The position numbers and the translations under genes are program-made. Of a DNA stretch of 64,000 nucleotides, positions 1 to 13,741 are shown one piece after another (positions within the stretch are counted from its first letter, which is position 1; every line of letters starts with the position of its first letter). Under the pieces are notes generated by a model that saw nothing but the letters and a program-made list of their open reading frames with translations, had not been told where the DNA came from and did no database searches. The stretch is from Chanodichthys erythropterus (Eukaryota > Chordata > Actinopteri > Cypriniformes > Xenocyprididae), in NCBI RefSeq assembly GCF_024489055.1, contig NC_090230.1, positions 5,776,001 to 5,840,000 of the forward strand. Direction: 5' to 3'.

Positions 1-271
1 GTGTAAATGTATGAATTATATGAAATCATATCATTTGGTTATTTGGTGTCCTTTTTTGGAAAGACATCTAAATTTACCTTGAAAAATGCTGAACAATACA
101 GTTTTGTGAAAGTCACACTTCAATCTGATGGTTTACTTTGCTGGATATAGGCAATGATGGCAAAATGGATGTGTTAAACAAGATAAATGTATGCTTAATT
201 TCACGATAAATGTGCGATTAATTGTGATTAAGGGTGCGCGAATAATCCTGATAAAAAAATTAATATATATA

Positions 272-274
<3 letters not shown>

Positions 275-361
<87 letters not shown>
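275..361. repeat. (TA)n microsatellite
   Basis: About 43 uninterrupted TA units. The open reading frames across it (TyrIle repeats) are artefacts of the repeat. Bases 1-270 are AT-rich and show no gene. Confidence 0.95.
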
Positions 362-363
<2 letters not shown>

Positions 364-455
364 CTGTCTTAAATACCCATAAAGAAAAAATAGGATGCAG
401 ATCCGCACCATGTGCATCAGGTCTTAAAGTGACAGCAGCCTAATAAACCTGCTGC

Positions 456-731
456 TGTTGTAGTGGCAGATTCGATGTCTCTTTGTCCCTTCAGATCTGG
501 TCTCGAAGAAAAACTTGCAGAGTCGAAGTTCCAGGTCTCAGAAGTATTTAACTTTATTGTCAAGCAACAATATGAGATGCCAGCTCCGCATCTGAGGCTC
601 CCTTAGCCGGGGCACAGTTTTATACATTTTTCGTATCTCTTAAAAACACACCAAATTAATATCATTGGCTTTTTCTTATCTCTTAAAATACACCAAAGTA
701 ATATCATTGGCTGGTTATATTCACCCTAACA
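456..731 (-). mobile_element. LTR of an endogenous retrovirus-like element (minus strand)
   Basis: Read on the minus strand, this 276-bp block begins TGTTAGGG and ends ACAACA, giving TGTT/AACA ends. It contains two direct copies of a unit of about 42 bp, each with a CCAAT box (ATTGG on the plus strand at 706-710 and 664-668). A TATAAAA box follows at 624-618 and an AATAAA polyadenylation signal at 558-553. This order (CCAAT repeats, TATA, AATAAA, U5-like tail) is that of a retroviral LTR. No matching target duplication is seen at the two edges, so it may be the 3' LTR of a truncated provirus rather than a clean solo LTR. The exact family is unknown to me. Confidence 0.6.
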
Positions 732-748
732 GTTATTTTCCATGATAT

Positions 749-1147
749 CTACGGGGGGTCTTCTCCCACACCTCCTTCCCATGTACTCCCCGACCTTTCT
801 GCCATAGACACTTCACTAATATAATTGCAGGTGTTGCTTATGTAAGAGAATTTTCTTAGTAAGGGTGACCAGCTTCCAGCTACTGTACATCTTTTGACTT
901 CTTTTCTCATGGTCCTTCTGCCAATTTGATGGTCAACCCTTTTTCCATTGGCCAAATGAAACATTGTATAAAAAACAGTCAACACTCCCCAGAGGCAAGA
1001 GGCCTTCATGTGACACCCTTTAATAATGGTCTTGTTCATTTCACAGCCACCTGTTGTCTGGTGGAATATTACCAACAAAATATGCTCAGTGGCCAAGTAA
1101 ACTTGTCTGACCCTTACAGTTTCATAGGCCAAGAGGCCTCGAAACAC
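749..1147 (-). pseudogene. 132-aa frame next to the LTR, possible provirus remnant
   Basis: A 132-codon frame runs toward the LTR and stops 18 bp before it. An internal Met (about residue 47) is followed by a run rich in hydrophobic residues (CLWGVLTVFYTMFHLANG), which resembles a signal peptide. That would fit the amino end of an envelope-type protein left after deletion of the rest of a provirus. I do not recognise the family, and no typical polypurine tract precedes the LTR. The frame could also be chance or part of the repeat. Treat it as a remnant, not a working gene. Confidence 0.25.
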
Positions 1148-1529
1148 TTCTCACTTTTATTGTAAGCAAACTAATTCTAGAATTGTTTTCTAAAGGACGG
1201 ATAAAATACTCCATCACTGTCTGTCATTAATGTTATTCAAAGAACAAAAGAAAAAGAGAAAATCACTTTTGTATCTTTAATGAGGATTAATCTATGTTTA
1301 ATTTATAATTTATGAAATGAGGACTGTGATGTGGTTGATAAATTTATTCAATTTCTGTTTCCCCTACCTGTTAGATAAAATATAGTTTCTTTTTGTCTTT
1401 CCTTTAATTTGGAAATTGATTAAATGCGAAATTATTACAGTATTAAAATGTATATAAAAAAATAATAAAAAATAATTGCTTATTATTATTAATTTTTAAA
1501 TTAATTATTAATATTGTTTTTTTTGTTTT

Positions 1530-1870
1530 TTCTAAATGGATTGACCTGTGGCGACTGGCAATCACTATTATTTTTCCACTATTCGCAATGACAATCTAAA
1601 GTTCAGGATGCCAAAATGCAGATAAGGGATGCTTACAGGTCTGATTAATGCTGCTTTTGATTGTTGATATCTCTTGCTAAAGCATTCTTGATGGTGAACT
1701 TTCTCAGTGTAATTTGCTTCATGGTAATAAAGGGCCGGCGTGATGTGCCATCTAAATAGTAGAATGAATTAAGCGAAGAGCACTTATATCTCATAAACTT
1801 TCCCCATTATCCTGTAGTAAAATGGGAATTGATGGAGGCATTAGGGCAGATGGCTTAAAGCACACAAACC
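1530..1870. other. Unique-looking block, candidate conserved non-coding element
   Basis: This block is less AT-biased than its flanks and has no tandem or inverted repeats. It also has no convincing frame and contains homeodomain-type ATTA cores. The flanks (1165-1530 and 1870-3290) are AT-rich with no recognisable gene. Conservation is a guess that needs alignment. Confidence 0.25.
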
Positions 1871-3299
1871 CGACCGCACAATTCAGACTGAATACTATAG
1901 CCTATTAAACCAATGCAAAACCAATTTTTTATTGTGTTTTCGTGTGTTTTCACAAGTATATACAGCTACTGTTGGAAGGACTAACCATCTTTATCCTGTG
2001 CTTAGTTACTATTGTAGATCTCCAACCACTATATTGGAAATTATGGATGTTGCAAAGTCTGACAGGCCAAGCTGCTATTTATGTTGTGGAAACGTCCAAA
2101 AAGGTTGCTGCATTCCTGTTTCTAATAGCTCCACAAAAACAAGGACTCCCGGGATATCACGTAGGCTACACAGATATCTGGACGTGGTTTGCTCTGAGAG
2201 AAACGCTTGTGAGTGGTGACTAATTCATTACTGTAATTGGCTACAGCATGACAGGTCTCTCTGTTCTGGTTGAAAACAGAGCTTATGCATGATGATGTGG
2301 GAGTTTCTAGAGGATCTTTCAGTCCCTAAAATACAACTGTGGTAAGACAGACACAAATCCATCCACAAATCCAGCAGCTTGAAGTATGACAAAAGTCAAT
2401 ATGTGAATCAATACTCAGTGTGCTGTCGGTTTTTACATGATACCCAGGCTAAATTATATGATGGAGCTTGGTTGGGCACTCTGTTGCATCTCACAGAATT
2501 GGATCATTGAATTGTTCACCAGATCATTGGACTTTTGCAGGATGTCACCTTCGACTTATTTCAGCGACAATCTCCCAGGATAACCTGCGGTTAAAGCTGA
2601 ATATGAGCAGGTGAATGTCAGATAAAATGTCCCTTTTGCCTGACAGAGCACTAACCCGAGAAATAAAACATGTTTTTGGCAGAATTCTGTTTTGTAAACA
2701 AACGAAATAATCTGCCCATGAACTGTGTTCATTAGCCAATCAGATCACTTGGAGGTGGCTCTCTGGACCAATGGCAGGAGATTACAAAAAACTGTAATTA
2801 GTATTACCACTTTTTTTTAGGCTGGTTGTGGTGCAAAAATTGCTTACAGCAGTCATTGTTTGTAAAAGTTTAACATTGAAATTTCTCATTTTGTGTTCAA
2901 AGGACAGAAGAAAATGATGTGAGGGTTAGTCCAACAACTATGGGAGAAATTAAGCTTTTTGAAACATTGAATCAAATGAACCAATTGCTTCGCAAAATGA
3001 TTCACTTTTTCAAAGTCAAAATGGTCAAAATGGTGTAAATGCAATTAAAAAATCATCTAATACCATTAAATATGAAGTGTTTGCATAATATGTGTTATTT
3101 TATCATATTGCAGGGCTTGTTTTGTGGTTAATCAGGCCAGTAAGAGACTACTAACTAAAAATATTTCCTTTTTATTATACAAAAGTGACATTAAAAATTT
3201 CTACAAATTTATAAAACATTTTTAAAAACCATAGACACCCCAGATAGCATGAAGTAATCGGCCCGCGGCGCCTGCAGCTCAGACTCGCATCATCCAGTA

Positions 3300-3486
3300 C
3301 TGGTTCGAGGAACCATTGAAATTTCAAAACATTTCGAAACAGTTAAGACGTAACAAAGCCTCGCTTACTGAAATCACCTGACTTTGGCAGTTTGATACGT
3401 GCTCTGAATCACTGGTTCAAAACAAATGATTTTCAAAACAAAGGTTTTGAAGCCTTACGAAGCATTTCTAAAGCGCTCATCACTGG
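3300..3486. repeat. Fragment of a dispersed hAT-like repeat
   Basis: It shares the motif tgaaatcac-tgactttggca, followed by a gaatcactg-ttca segment, with the element at 26237-26398. The copy is degenerate and its ends are not clear. From 3490 to 6350 I see no gene or clear element, only AT-rich DNA. That stretch includes two related segments, near 5430 and 6120, containing tactgccatctactgga or a variant. Confidence 0.4.
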
Positions 3487-6359
3487 TAACAACTTTAATT
3501 GGTATCAATATAGTTCTAGTTTTTAAGATTCTAAAGTTCGAGATTTTGAAGATTTGAGAGAGATTGAAGATGAATTATTAGTAAAAATGTGAAAGAACTG
3601 AATTGAATCTCACATGAGCTCAGGATCCAAAAAGACCTGAAAGAGAGCTGAAAATCTGATGGAGCCAGACATGTCTAAGAGTTGATGGAATTTAAGTGTA
3701 AAAGATTTGTCTGAGCTGCTTGAATTGAATGAGTCTGGTCTTCTTTACAGGGTGCGAATGGATTGCTTTATTCTCACAAAGTGTCCAACCCCTTGCCATT
3801 TAGACGCTCCCTGTTGGGGAATAACTACTTGGTATAACCACAATAAACTGTCATGATGCTTGAGGCGCATGCTCAGGTCCATTACGCATAACGGACATCA
3901 ACCGGTGGTGAACATTTTGCATGCTGCTGCTTTTCCAAGGCATTTCTCTTACTGTTTAAATTCAGACAACAATGGTCTAGGTTATTGTTTGAGAGCAAAC
4001 CAAGTGTGAACTAAATACTGGTCAAAGGCCTCACGCTTTTCCACTTATTAAAGGACCTGATGGGTTTGCAGGGGAAGATAATTGCTTCATTTTCAGCAGA
4101 AGTTTTCTTTAATGCAGAAACTAATTGTTTCTTCACAGTTAATCTGTCGTCCTGAGAAGTGCAATCGCGCAAGTCGTGTCAATATTGAATTCAAATACCA
4201 GTTGTCAGCAGAGTCCAGACAAATCTTCTCTGTCAGTAGAGTACAAGTCTCTCAGTAATTCGGTTTCAATTAAAATCCCATTCAGGATGATGTTCTGCTT
4301 CTCAGTGATGGATAGTTGTCCTCTGGCCAACCTCTGAAATGGATAAAATGCCAATTAAGACCTATTGTAAAGGACACCCTATCAATTCCTATTCAAATGA
4401 CTTATACAGTGCCACAAACTATGTGTTAATTCACACCTCAGAGTATTAGCCACAGGAAAGACAAGATGAAATTTTACCATTTCTTTGCTCGGTTTGATAG
4501 ACTTTGAGGGGAAAAAATACATTATAATATGTAGTTCCACATATATTTGACCATATTTCTATACTACTTGGTGTATTCCACACAGAAGACTATTAAATAG
4601 CTTCAAAGATGGAAAATATTAAACAGAAGAACACATTTTATGGTACTTTTATGGGGTTTTGTTGTCATTTTTGGAAATTGGAAATTGTACATGGACACTA
4701 TGAAGAGGAACATAAGGATCTTCCAAAGAACATTTTAAGATTTAAGAGGATAACTGGTGTAAGTTATTGTCCATCTGCAATTTTAGTTAATCAGCAGAAT
4801 GAATACAGGTCATTTGTGAAGTTTCTTCTCCCTTTGTGGGCTGGAATCTTGCAAAAGTTAATTTCACACATCCACTTGAGACTCGAAGACTGAAATGCAT
4901 AATGCAAAAGCTAAATGCATTTTAAACTTCCCTAGTCGTGTTTTGAGATTTGCTAATGCTAAACCCGAGATCTGCCAGCAGTAAATGTCCAGTTTGCATG
5001 AAGTTTGTGTTGTCAACTCTCATGTGGTACTGATAAAGATTTTAAAGGAGTATACTGGTACAGTGGGTTCCTGGTTCAATAGAAGCTGCATTTACTGCAT
5101 TTAAGGCACAAACACATTGACAATTACATGCTTACAATTGAGCAATTGCCTCCATACACTTCCATTTTAAGTAAGAATTAGTCGAAATTATTTTCAATAG
5201 TAATTGACATTCTGCCTAAAATTTTGTCAATACTGCTTAACCTGTAAAGAGCTTCAATTGCATTGAACCCAGAACATCCTTTAACCTAATGTGGTGACTA
5301 ATGGGTCTTGCCTGTGTTCTGTGTGAAATAAAATCCATTCATTACCACTAAACTAACAGTTGGTATTTAGTAGATTTTACCAGTCTCTCAATGTTGGCCA
5401 TCTTGCTTCTGTCAGTATTTCTTTGTTTGGCGTGTTTAACTACTGCCATCTACTGGACACAATAAAATAAGACTAGAGAAACCATGCAAAATATAGGCCT
5501 GCAGTGCACTCTAAAAACTTGAACTATGATGTACTGTTTTTTTGGTTTTTTTTGTTAATAAATATTGAGTACATTTTTAAAGCTGTGATATCAGTGAAAT
5601 ATACCTTTATGGAGTAAATGTAAGTAAAACAAAGTTGATCTGAATAACATCAGCCTACCAAGACAAGTAAAACTGAGACGTTACAGTAATTCAAATATTT
5701 GTGTAAGCCAATTTTAAAACAATATTTAGAAATAATGTGAACTAATTTCATTTGAATTCACTACAATATCAGCTAACTGTTAGCCAGCAATACAGGTTAA
5801 CATAATTAACCACAAAACAATAACACAAGTTTGCATACAATTGAAATGTTTCTCTCAGTCTTACAATCTTTTTATCTAAAAGCTTAAACACTTTAAATTA
5901 ATTCAAGTTATTCATTCAATGAACATGTAGTAGGCCTATATAGTTTATAGGCTACAGCTGTAGTGTAAACAAAACGGATCAAGTGTTAACCGAAACTGAG
6001 TAGGCCTAATGCTTGACTATTTTATGGGAAATAATTAAAATCTCCATTATCTCTAAACTTGCAGACGATTATTTGTTGTTAATAATGTATCAATGTAGGC
6101 ATTTTTATATCAGTAACATGTTTATCTACTGCCATCTATTGGAGACAAGCAGATGAACCGTGCAAGTCATGGTAAGGAAAATTGATAAATTTAAGTTGAT
6201 GTGTTTGAAAGTTATAATTAATCATGAGACATTAAATTCATAGCCTAAAATTTCTGACATCTTTTAAATCATAATCATATTTTAACATTTGTGGATCACA
6301 CTGCAGATAATAAATGACTCAAAGTGACACTTTAGCTTGTGGATATTAGCCATTGGTTT

Positions 6360-6600
6360 CTGCACAAAGAAGATCTTTTTGTCTGACTTTGCAGGGACAG
6401 AATCACGGAGCTCCATTTGCAGGCTAATGTTGCATAGACGATATGGTCTCTCGGATGTGTGCGAGATGCCAGCAGAGACAGATGGAAGCTCCTCTTGGAC
6501 GCCGACCATTGATTTCCAATGATTAGCATTAGGAAGCAGAGCTGCTCTTGATTACTGCCTGGCAACCATGAACATGTCCATTGAGTTTTAATTAACACAA
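6360..6600. other. Unique-looking block, candidate conserved non-coding element
   Basis: A non-repetitive segment of mixed base composition with several ATTA/TAAT cores near its right end. Overlapping open frames exist on both strands, which fits lack of stops rather than coding. No known protein is recognised. Confidence 0.25.
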
Positions 6601-7447
6601 AGTGAGATGCATTTTATTAGCATTTTAAAAAAAGACATCAAACGATGTCAAAAGTTGCAAGAGCAGTTCACTTTAAAATTTCACCATGAAGATTATCTTA
6701 ATATTTAGTCTGGCATTATGTGGTGGATAATTCCTTTAGACAGAAGTAGCAGCTTGATTATCTATCCTAATTCTGTGGTGAAAATGTGACAATAAATCTT
6801 CAGACTGAACGTAACGGTGCATCAATGTAATTACATACTTAAAATAGTAAAATAGATAGACTCTGTCGTTTGTAAATAATACTAATTTAAGATGAATGAG
6901 AAACATTTGCAGTCTATGCATGGATGATTATTTTTATTAAATGGGGGATCACAAATGTGTAAATAAATACATACATAATAAATCTTAAAAATTTACATGT
7001 CAACTTAATATACAGGCTCCCCACAACTTTTGACCAATGAATTTTCCAATCATGCTGTGCTGAAAGTATCTGCTTTATAGAGTCACTAATGCAGTTTATG
7101 AGAATTATGTCAAGTAAAGTAAGTTTAAAATATTCTCTGAAACCTAAAAATAAATATTAAGTAGAATAAAATAACAATTAAAACACATAGTCCTATATAT
7201 ATAAAAAGTAATTCCAATATTGAATAAAACTCTCCCAGTGCAAGTGGTTTCATCTCAAGAAATGAAATTATAAACTGAATAAACAGATGATGAAGTTAAA
7301 GTATGGTTCAGTTTTCAGCATTCCCGTTATGTGTACGACAGTAATTTGACATCATAAGAGCCTTCCACCTGAAATTGGATGTTAAAAAACATGTTAATTT
7401 AGTTCAAAAGAAAGAGAATTGTATGGGTAAAAAATAGTGTAACTCAC

Positions 7448-7552
7448 ATCGAAACGTCCAATGGAAGCCGCAGTCTGGCTTGCCTGCATGATCTCAGTGA
7501 GTGCCCACATCTGCTGAATGCTGGAGGAAACCGTCTCTGGATCAGGAAGTCC
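7448..7552 (-). CDS. nicn1: nicn1 exon 5
   Basis: 35 codons, GLPDPETV to IGRFD. The acceptor is GGTCAG and the donor GTGAGT. It holds the strongly conserved QQMWALTE segment. Confidence 0.93.
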
Positions 7553-7919
7553 CTGACCAACCAACACAAAACACAAAACACACACACACAAACATTAACT
7601 GCAGCATTTTATTAAAGGTATAGTGCAAACAAAAATCATCATCAGTTACTCAGCCTGATATCATTCCAAATGTTTAGCATTTTTCTTATGTAGAACACAA
7701 ACAAGGACAGTGTGTGTTAAGTAAAACAAAACACAATGAACAAAAACTAAATAAAATGAGAAAAATCTTTTTATGTGTTGAGTTATAGATACAGTTCTGA
7801 CCAGCAAGTGGCAGTAAAGTACTGCCATAGAGATGAGAATAATTATTATTGTAAGAATCCATTTTAAAAATATTTGTTCTAAGGAGTGTATATTACTCAT
7901 TTTCAAATAAGAGTATGCA

Positions 7920-7972
<53 letters not shown>

Positions 7973-8574
7973 AACATTTAATGTTTAAGAGTATTGATCT
8001 TAAATCAGTGGTGTCCAATCCTGCTCCAGGAGAGCCACTGTCCTGCAGAGTTTAGCTCCAAATCCAATTAAACACACCTGAACCAGCTAATCAAGGTTTT
8101 TAGGCATATAGGAAACTTCCAGGCAGGTGTGTTGTGGTAAGTTGGAGCTAAACTCTGCAGGACAAGTGTCCCTCCAGGACAGAGTTTGGACACCCCTGCT
8201 CTAAATGTTACTGGTGGTAGACCAATATGGGTTTTTAAAGATGGTATATTATGCCTTTTTTCAAAGCCTTGTTTTGTTTTTGGGCTTTACTAGAATAGGT
8301 TTCCATGCTTGTATGTTTAAAAAAAAAACAATATATTTTTTTTTTACATTGTTGCAGCACCTCTCTTCCCAGTCTGCCAGTAAAGCTCATTTTAGTTCCG
8401 GTCTTTATGAAGCCCCTCCTTCTGAAAAGCACAATATGCTCTGATTGGTCGGCTGGACAAGTGTGTTGTGATTGGTGAACCGCTTTGAGCGTGTTTGGGA
8501 AATGTCAAGCCCCTTTCCATAACTACAAGTTTCAACACACTTATGCAACTCAACCAAGCCCCATTCCGTCCCAT

Positions 8575-8636
<62 letters not shown>

Positions 8637-11041
8637 ATGCCTTGGGTGGGAATTACTTAAATGAGGGATAGTTACGTGTTTGTTCCCAGAAGAAAACTCA
8701 AGATAATAGTGGAGGCGTTTCAGGGAGTTCAGAAACAGTAAGCAATGATATAGAGAATAACTGCCTTTGGCTAAACCTTGTGCTTTGTAACTTTGCAGAA
8801 CTTTTTCATGCTCAAACAGCAACATTACACACTAAAGAAAGTTGAAAATGTAAAAAGCATTAAACAGGTCCTGTTTAATGTCTATATCAACAAAGCTGGG
8901 TGGCCCATGCCCATATGTATAATGCAATATAACAATTACAAGCAATAAGAAGTTCAGAAAATTCCTAACATTAAATGAAAACTTATTTACACAATATTTA
9001 AATTCCAAGCTCATATTCCCCTCATAGTTACCACTGAAAAGGTCTTTTTTCCCCAATGAAATACTATTGGTAAACAACAAATTATGAATTATGATTACTT
9101 CCTTTGCTTTTCAGGTGGTGAAACTGTTTAAATAAACATTAAGTTAAGCGTTCATCAATAAAGCTATAGAGACACTTTCAAGCCATCAAACAAGCATCTT
9201 ACATTTCTAATGCAAATGACAGATAAATGAGAACTGGGACATGGCCTTAATTCTCAGCTATTGAAAAACAACAACCTGCGAGTTTCATACATTTCCATAA
9301 TCATCTTTTCATTCTGTTCTTAAGGAATATTTTTAATTAACACCTCAGAGCTGCATAAATACATAGGAACTACAGAGATGCTTGTGTGCTGCTAAATGAA
9401 ATGGCATTAGCAGTCTTTAAAGGGAGCATTGTATATGCTATTATAGGGCTGGGCGATGTATCGAATGCTTTTGTCACGCGCATTTCTTCAGTAAAGCCGG
9501 TTCCCTGATTGCCGCTAAATCGCCATCACCTGCTTTCAAATGAAGCGGCATTTAATAGACAGAGCCGTAGTTCACTGATAAGACACGCAATATCACGTTC
9601 AATATCGGCGGCGATACATATCGATATTGAACGCGATATTGCGTGTCTTATCAGTGAACTACGGCTCTGTCTATTAAATGCCGCTTCATTTGAAAGCAGG
9701 TGATGGCGATTTAGCGGCAATCAGGGAACCGGCTTTACTGAAGAAATGCGCGTGACAAAAGCATTCGATACATCGCCCAGCTCTATGCTATTAACCCTTA
9801 AATGCATGACTGTTTCGCCAATCATTCTTACATATTCGGGTCTTTATCGACCCGGATCTATATCTAACACTGATGGATCTCTACCTGTCGCGATAATATA
9901 AAACTCCTCTGACATTAGAGTAACAAGTACAGAAGAATAAAATAAAGCTTATTTTGTTACCTTTTGGAGCTTGGAAGGGCTCCATTCGAGCAGATGTTTT
10001 ATGCCATCATCACTGTCCTCGTCAGAGCTCATTTCCCAGTAAATTCAGCAAATAATAGGCTAGTTTTATGTTTGAGGTCACGAATATGAGCCCATTCGCG
10101 CTTTCAAACATATTCTCAAAACGATATAATTTTCAACATCTTCAAAATCAATATTTCAATCACTAACAACTTCACCAGATCCATCCAGTAACAGTTACAG
10201 TCATATTTGATTGCGTTCAGTACTTGTTCTGCAGTAAATCGCTGAGCCATTTCATGTTTCTCTTATTATTTTGTTTTCTGTCTGAATGAGTCGTCACTTC
10301 AGCATTGTGTATCAGACATTGCCACCTTGTGGAATAAAGGTGAATTGCACTTATTCCTTCATCTAAGATTCAATTATTGTTGTGAAGAAAAAATATACAT
10401 ACACTCATACACACCTCGGGTCGTTTGTGACCCTATACAATTTTTACAAAAAAATAATACAAAAATAGGCATTCTTTTATAATTTTATTATTTTTTTCTT
10501 GTTATATTCTTTATAATGAATTGATTGAGGAATAACAAGAAGGTTGATGTCTAACTTTAAAAAAAATGAACGAGAAGGAGGGTAGTGAATGACGACCTGG
10601 GTCACTAAAGACCCGAGGTAGGCATTTAAGGGTTAAACAACAAGATTTTCAATATTCATTCACTGTTGAGCATTATGCAACAAATTATAAGACACAAAAT
10701 ACTCACATTCAAATCTAGAGGTTCTTCTACAGGTGTGAGAGTGGATAACCAGGCAGGAACATCTCGCTCTGAGTCCTGGACACACACAAACAGACACACA
10801 AAAACATCCACTGAACAATGTTTGGCGAAATACTGCCTCAAACAAAACAAAACCAAGCAAAAATGCAGAAAGAAATAAAAAAACAAGCAAACCAAAAATA
10901 AATCAAAACAAATACATTGAGTACTGAAAAGACACATATACTAAGCAACTCTTTAGGTTTTGTTAAAATACTGCTTTAAACAAAATAAACAAATATAAAA
11001 ATAATGTAAACAAAACAAAAAAAAATAAAACAAAAACATCA

Positions 11042-11089
<48 letters not shown>

Positions 11090-11284
11090 AAAAGAAAGAA
11101 AGAGAAAACCAAAAACAAAGCTCCAAACAAACACAGAAAAGCAAACAAAATTAAAAAACAAACTTCAAACATACCAAAGCAAAACAAAACCACACAGGAA
11201 CATATTGTTCTAAGTACAGAAAAATTAACAAACATACTGATCAACTCTGAAAACAAACAAACAAACAAAAACATAACACAAGAC

Positions 11285-11331
<47 letters not shown>

Positions 11332-11351
11332 TATATATTATATATATATAT

Positions 11352-11405
<54 letters not shown>

Positions 11406-13642
11406 CACACACATACACATCTACACATAATAAATTATATATTTACAGACATAATTTTGCGATTCCTTTTATTTTGTGACATAAATGACAATGTACATAC
11501 CTCTTTTGCACAGGAGTAAATGTTAATTTCCTCAATGCTGAAATTGAGCCATTCTGAGGAGGGCTGTCGCAAGATGAGTCTAACTGTTGTCACATTATCA
11601 GGCTCCGTCAACATCTGAAAAGCCAAATATAGAGAAGAAAAGATCTCAGCAAGAAGTGACACAAAGTTGGGAGAGAATTTTGGGCCTTTCATGCAGCTAT
11701 CAAAGAAACAAAAGAGGTTAAATTAAGAATGAACGTTGAAATTTAACAGAGACACTAAGGATGTGCATTTCAAAGCCTTAATTAACTAGACAGAATGAAA
11801 ACCTGATAAAAGAGACAGTTTCATGTAGTAATCTGCAAAATTGCTCGAAACAATTGACATTTGCATTCGGGTTGATGACTATGGAGTGTGAAAGCTTCTT
11901 TCTACTTCAGCTGATAGTAGTGATACTAAGACTGTTTCTATACGTTTATTGCTTAGAGCTGTTCATGTCACAGAATTACTCTGGAAAGATCTTCTGGGAC
12001 CACACTGTTGTTTCATCTCTAATGATTATGTTTACTGCATTAAGGCCCCAATATGCTTCCAGCGAAAAAACTGGTGTGTTGTCATTTCAAACAAAATTAG
12101 GCCAAAACAAAGTTCGTTTGGTGTATGTTTTTTTGGGGAAACGGCTTGCTAAAGCGAACTTTCCATAAAAGTTCGCTGCAGCTGGCAAACACCTTCAAAG
12201 TACCATTTGGTCTGTGGTAATTACGTAATTGGAGGGTGTTGTTCTGAGGCCCTGCCTTCTTTGAAAATAAATAATCTTCTTAGGTTAATTTCTTCTGTTC
12301 AGTCCGTCGAAGTCAGACGTCCACGAGGAAAAACATGAACACACTGGAGACCTGCTTTATAGTATAATATTGTAAGTTGTAATTCTAACTGAGACACTGA
12401 CACTGTTTTTCATGTTTAATACTGTAAAGCTGCTGCTTTAAAGTCATCTGTATAAAAAGTGCTATATAAATAAACGTGATTTGACTGCAGTGCTGAATTG
12501 CAGAACTTGTGCAAACATCCACATTGCTATGATCAGATGCTTCCTTAACTGTTGTTTTCTCACCACTGTCATTTTTGTGTTTTTATTTTGTTACTGAGAG
12601 GAAAGCAAACAGCACACATTAACATATTAATCTGAGTGTAGCTCTAAACAGCATGGATGGGATGTTTGCTAACAGTAAAGCGCTAGTCACATATTTTGAA
12701 ATTTGAAACCTGAAAATTGAAAACTTTTTACCCCTAAGCAAAGAGCAGAAAAGAACTTTGTCATGCAGAATAGCGGGGCCTATAAAATATGAACACAATT
12801 ACATATAATACAAGATCAAAAAAGTGCGGTCGGTAAGACTTTTTTAATGTTTTAAAATATTTATTGAATCCAAAATATAGTAAAAACTTTAATATTGTGA
12901 CTATTGAATATATGTTAAAATGTAATTTATTGATCAAAGCTGAATTTTCATCAGTCATTACTTCAGTCTTCAGTGTCACTTGATCCTTCAGAAATCATTC
13001 TAATATGCTGATTTGATACTCAAGAAACTTTTCTGATTATTATCAATGTTGGAAACAGTTGAGCTGTTTTCCTATTTATTTCAGGATTCTTTGATGAATA
13101 GCAAGTGATGAATAGAAAAATGTTCAAAAGAACATTTATTTGGAATAGAAATCTTTTGTAACATTTAATGTCTTTACTGACACTTTTGATCTATTTAAAA
13201 TAATACTGACCTCAAACATTTGAATACTAATGTATATACCATAAGACTGACATTTATAGATGGACAATACATGGATAAATTCATTATATAAAACAAAAGA
13301 TTGCCCTTTTTTTTCATAGTAGTAATAATTTGAGCAAACAGCCAAAGTAACAAAGAAGCTGACATGACCTTCACCAACCAACAGAATCTCAAAGAACAAT
13401 TTTCATGAATAGGCCAAAAATGGTGACACAGCAAAAATGTCTCACTTTTGTACACTTGGAAGACATTACTTTTGCAGAGGAGTAACAGAGGCTGCAAAGA
13501 ATGGCAAGTTATCTGCTTGTTTTCTAAGAGATTTGAAGATATTTTGAAGTCAGTCTCCAGAGAAACAACGTAAATGCACTACGACTCTGAGCATGTACCT
13601 CTTTAAAACATTTGTGCTAGTTCACATAAAAATGAAACATGT

Positions 13643-13741
<99 letters not shown>

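Noticed and set aside
133..417. TyrIle-repeat frames over (TA)n, also at 38089-38283, 39546-39734 and 55437-55658
   Set aside because: The frames exist only because the microsatellite has no stop codon.
1942..2223. 93-aa frame with hydrophobic stretches
   Set aside because: It overlaps another open frame of similar length on the same strand, has no recognised domain, and lacks convincing splice context.
4609..4893. 94-aa frame
   Set aside because: Biased AT-rich composition, no family recognised, no supporting context.
7394..7447. Extension of the nicn1 exon 5 frame past IGRFD
   Set aside because: It reads through a strong GTGAGT donor into intron sequence that does not match the family.
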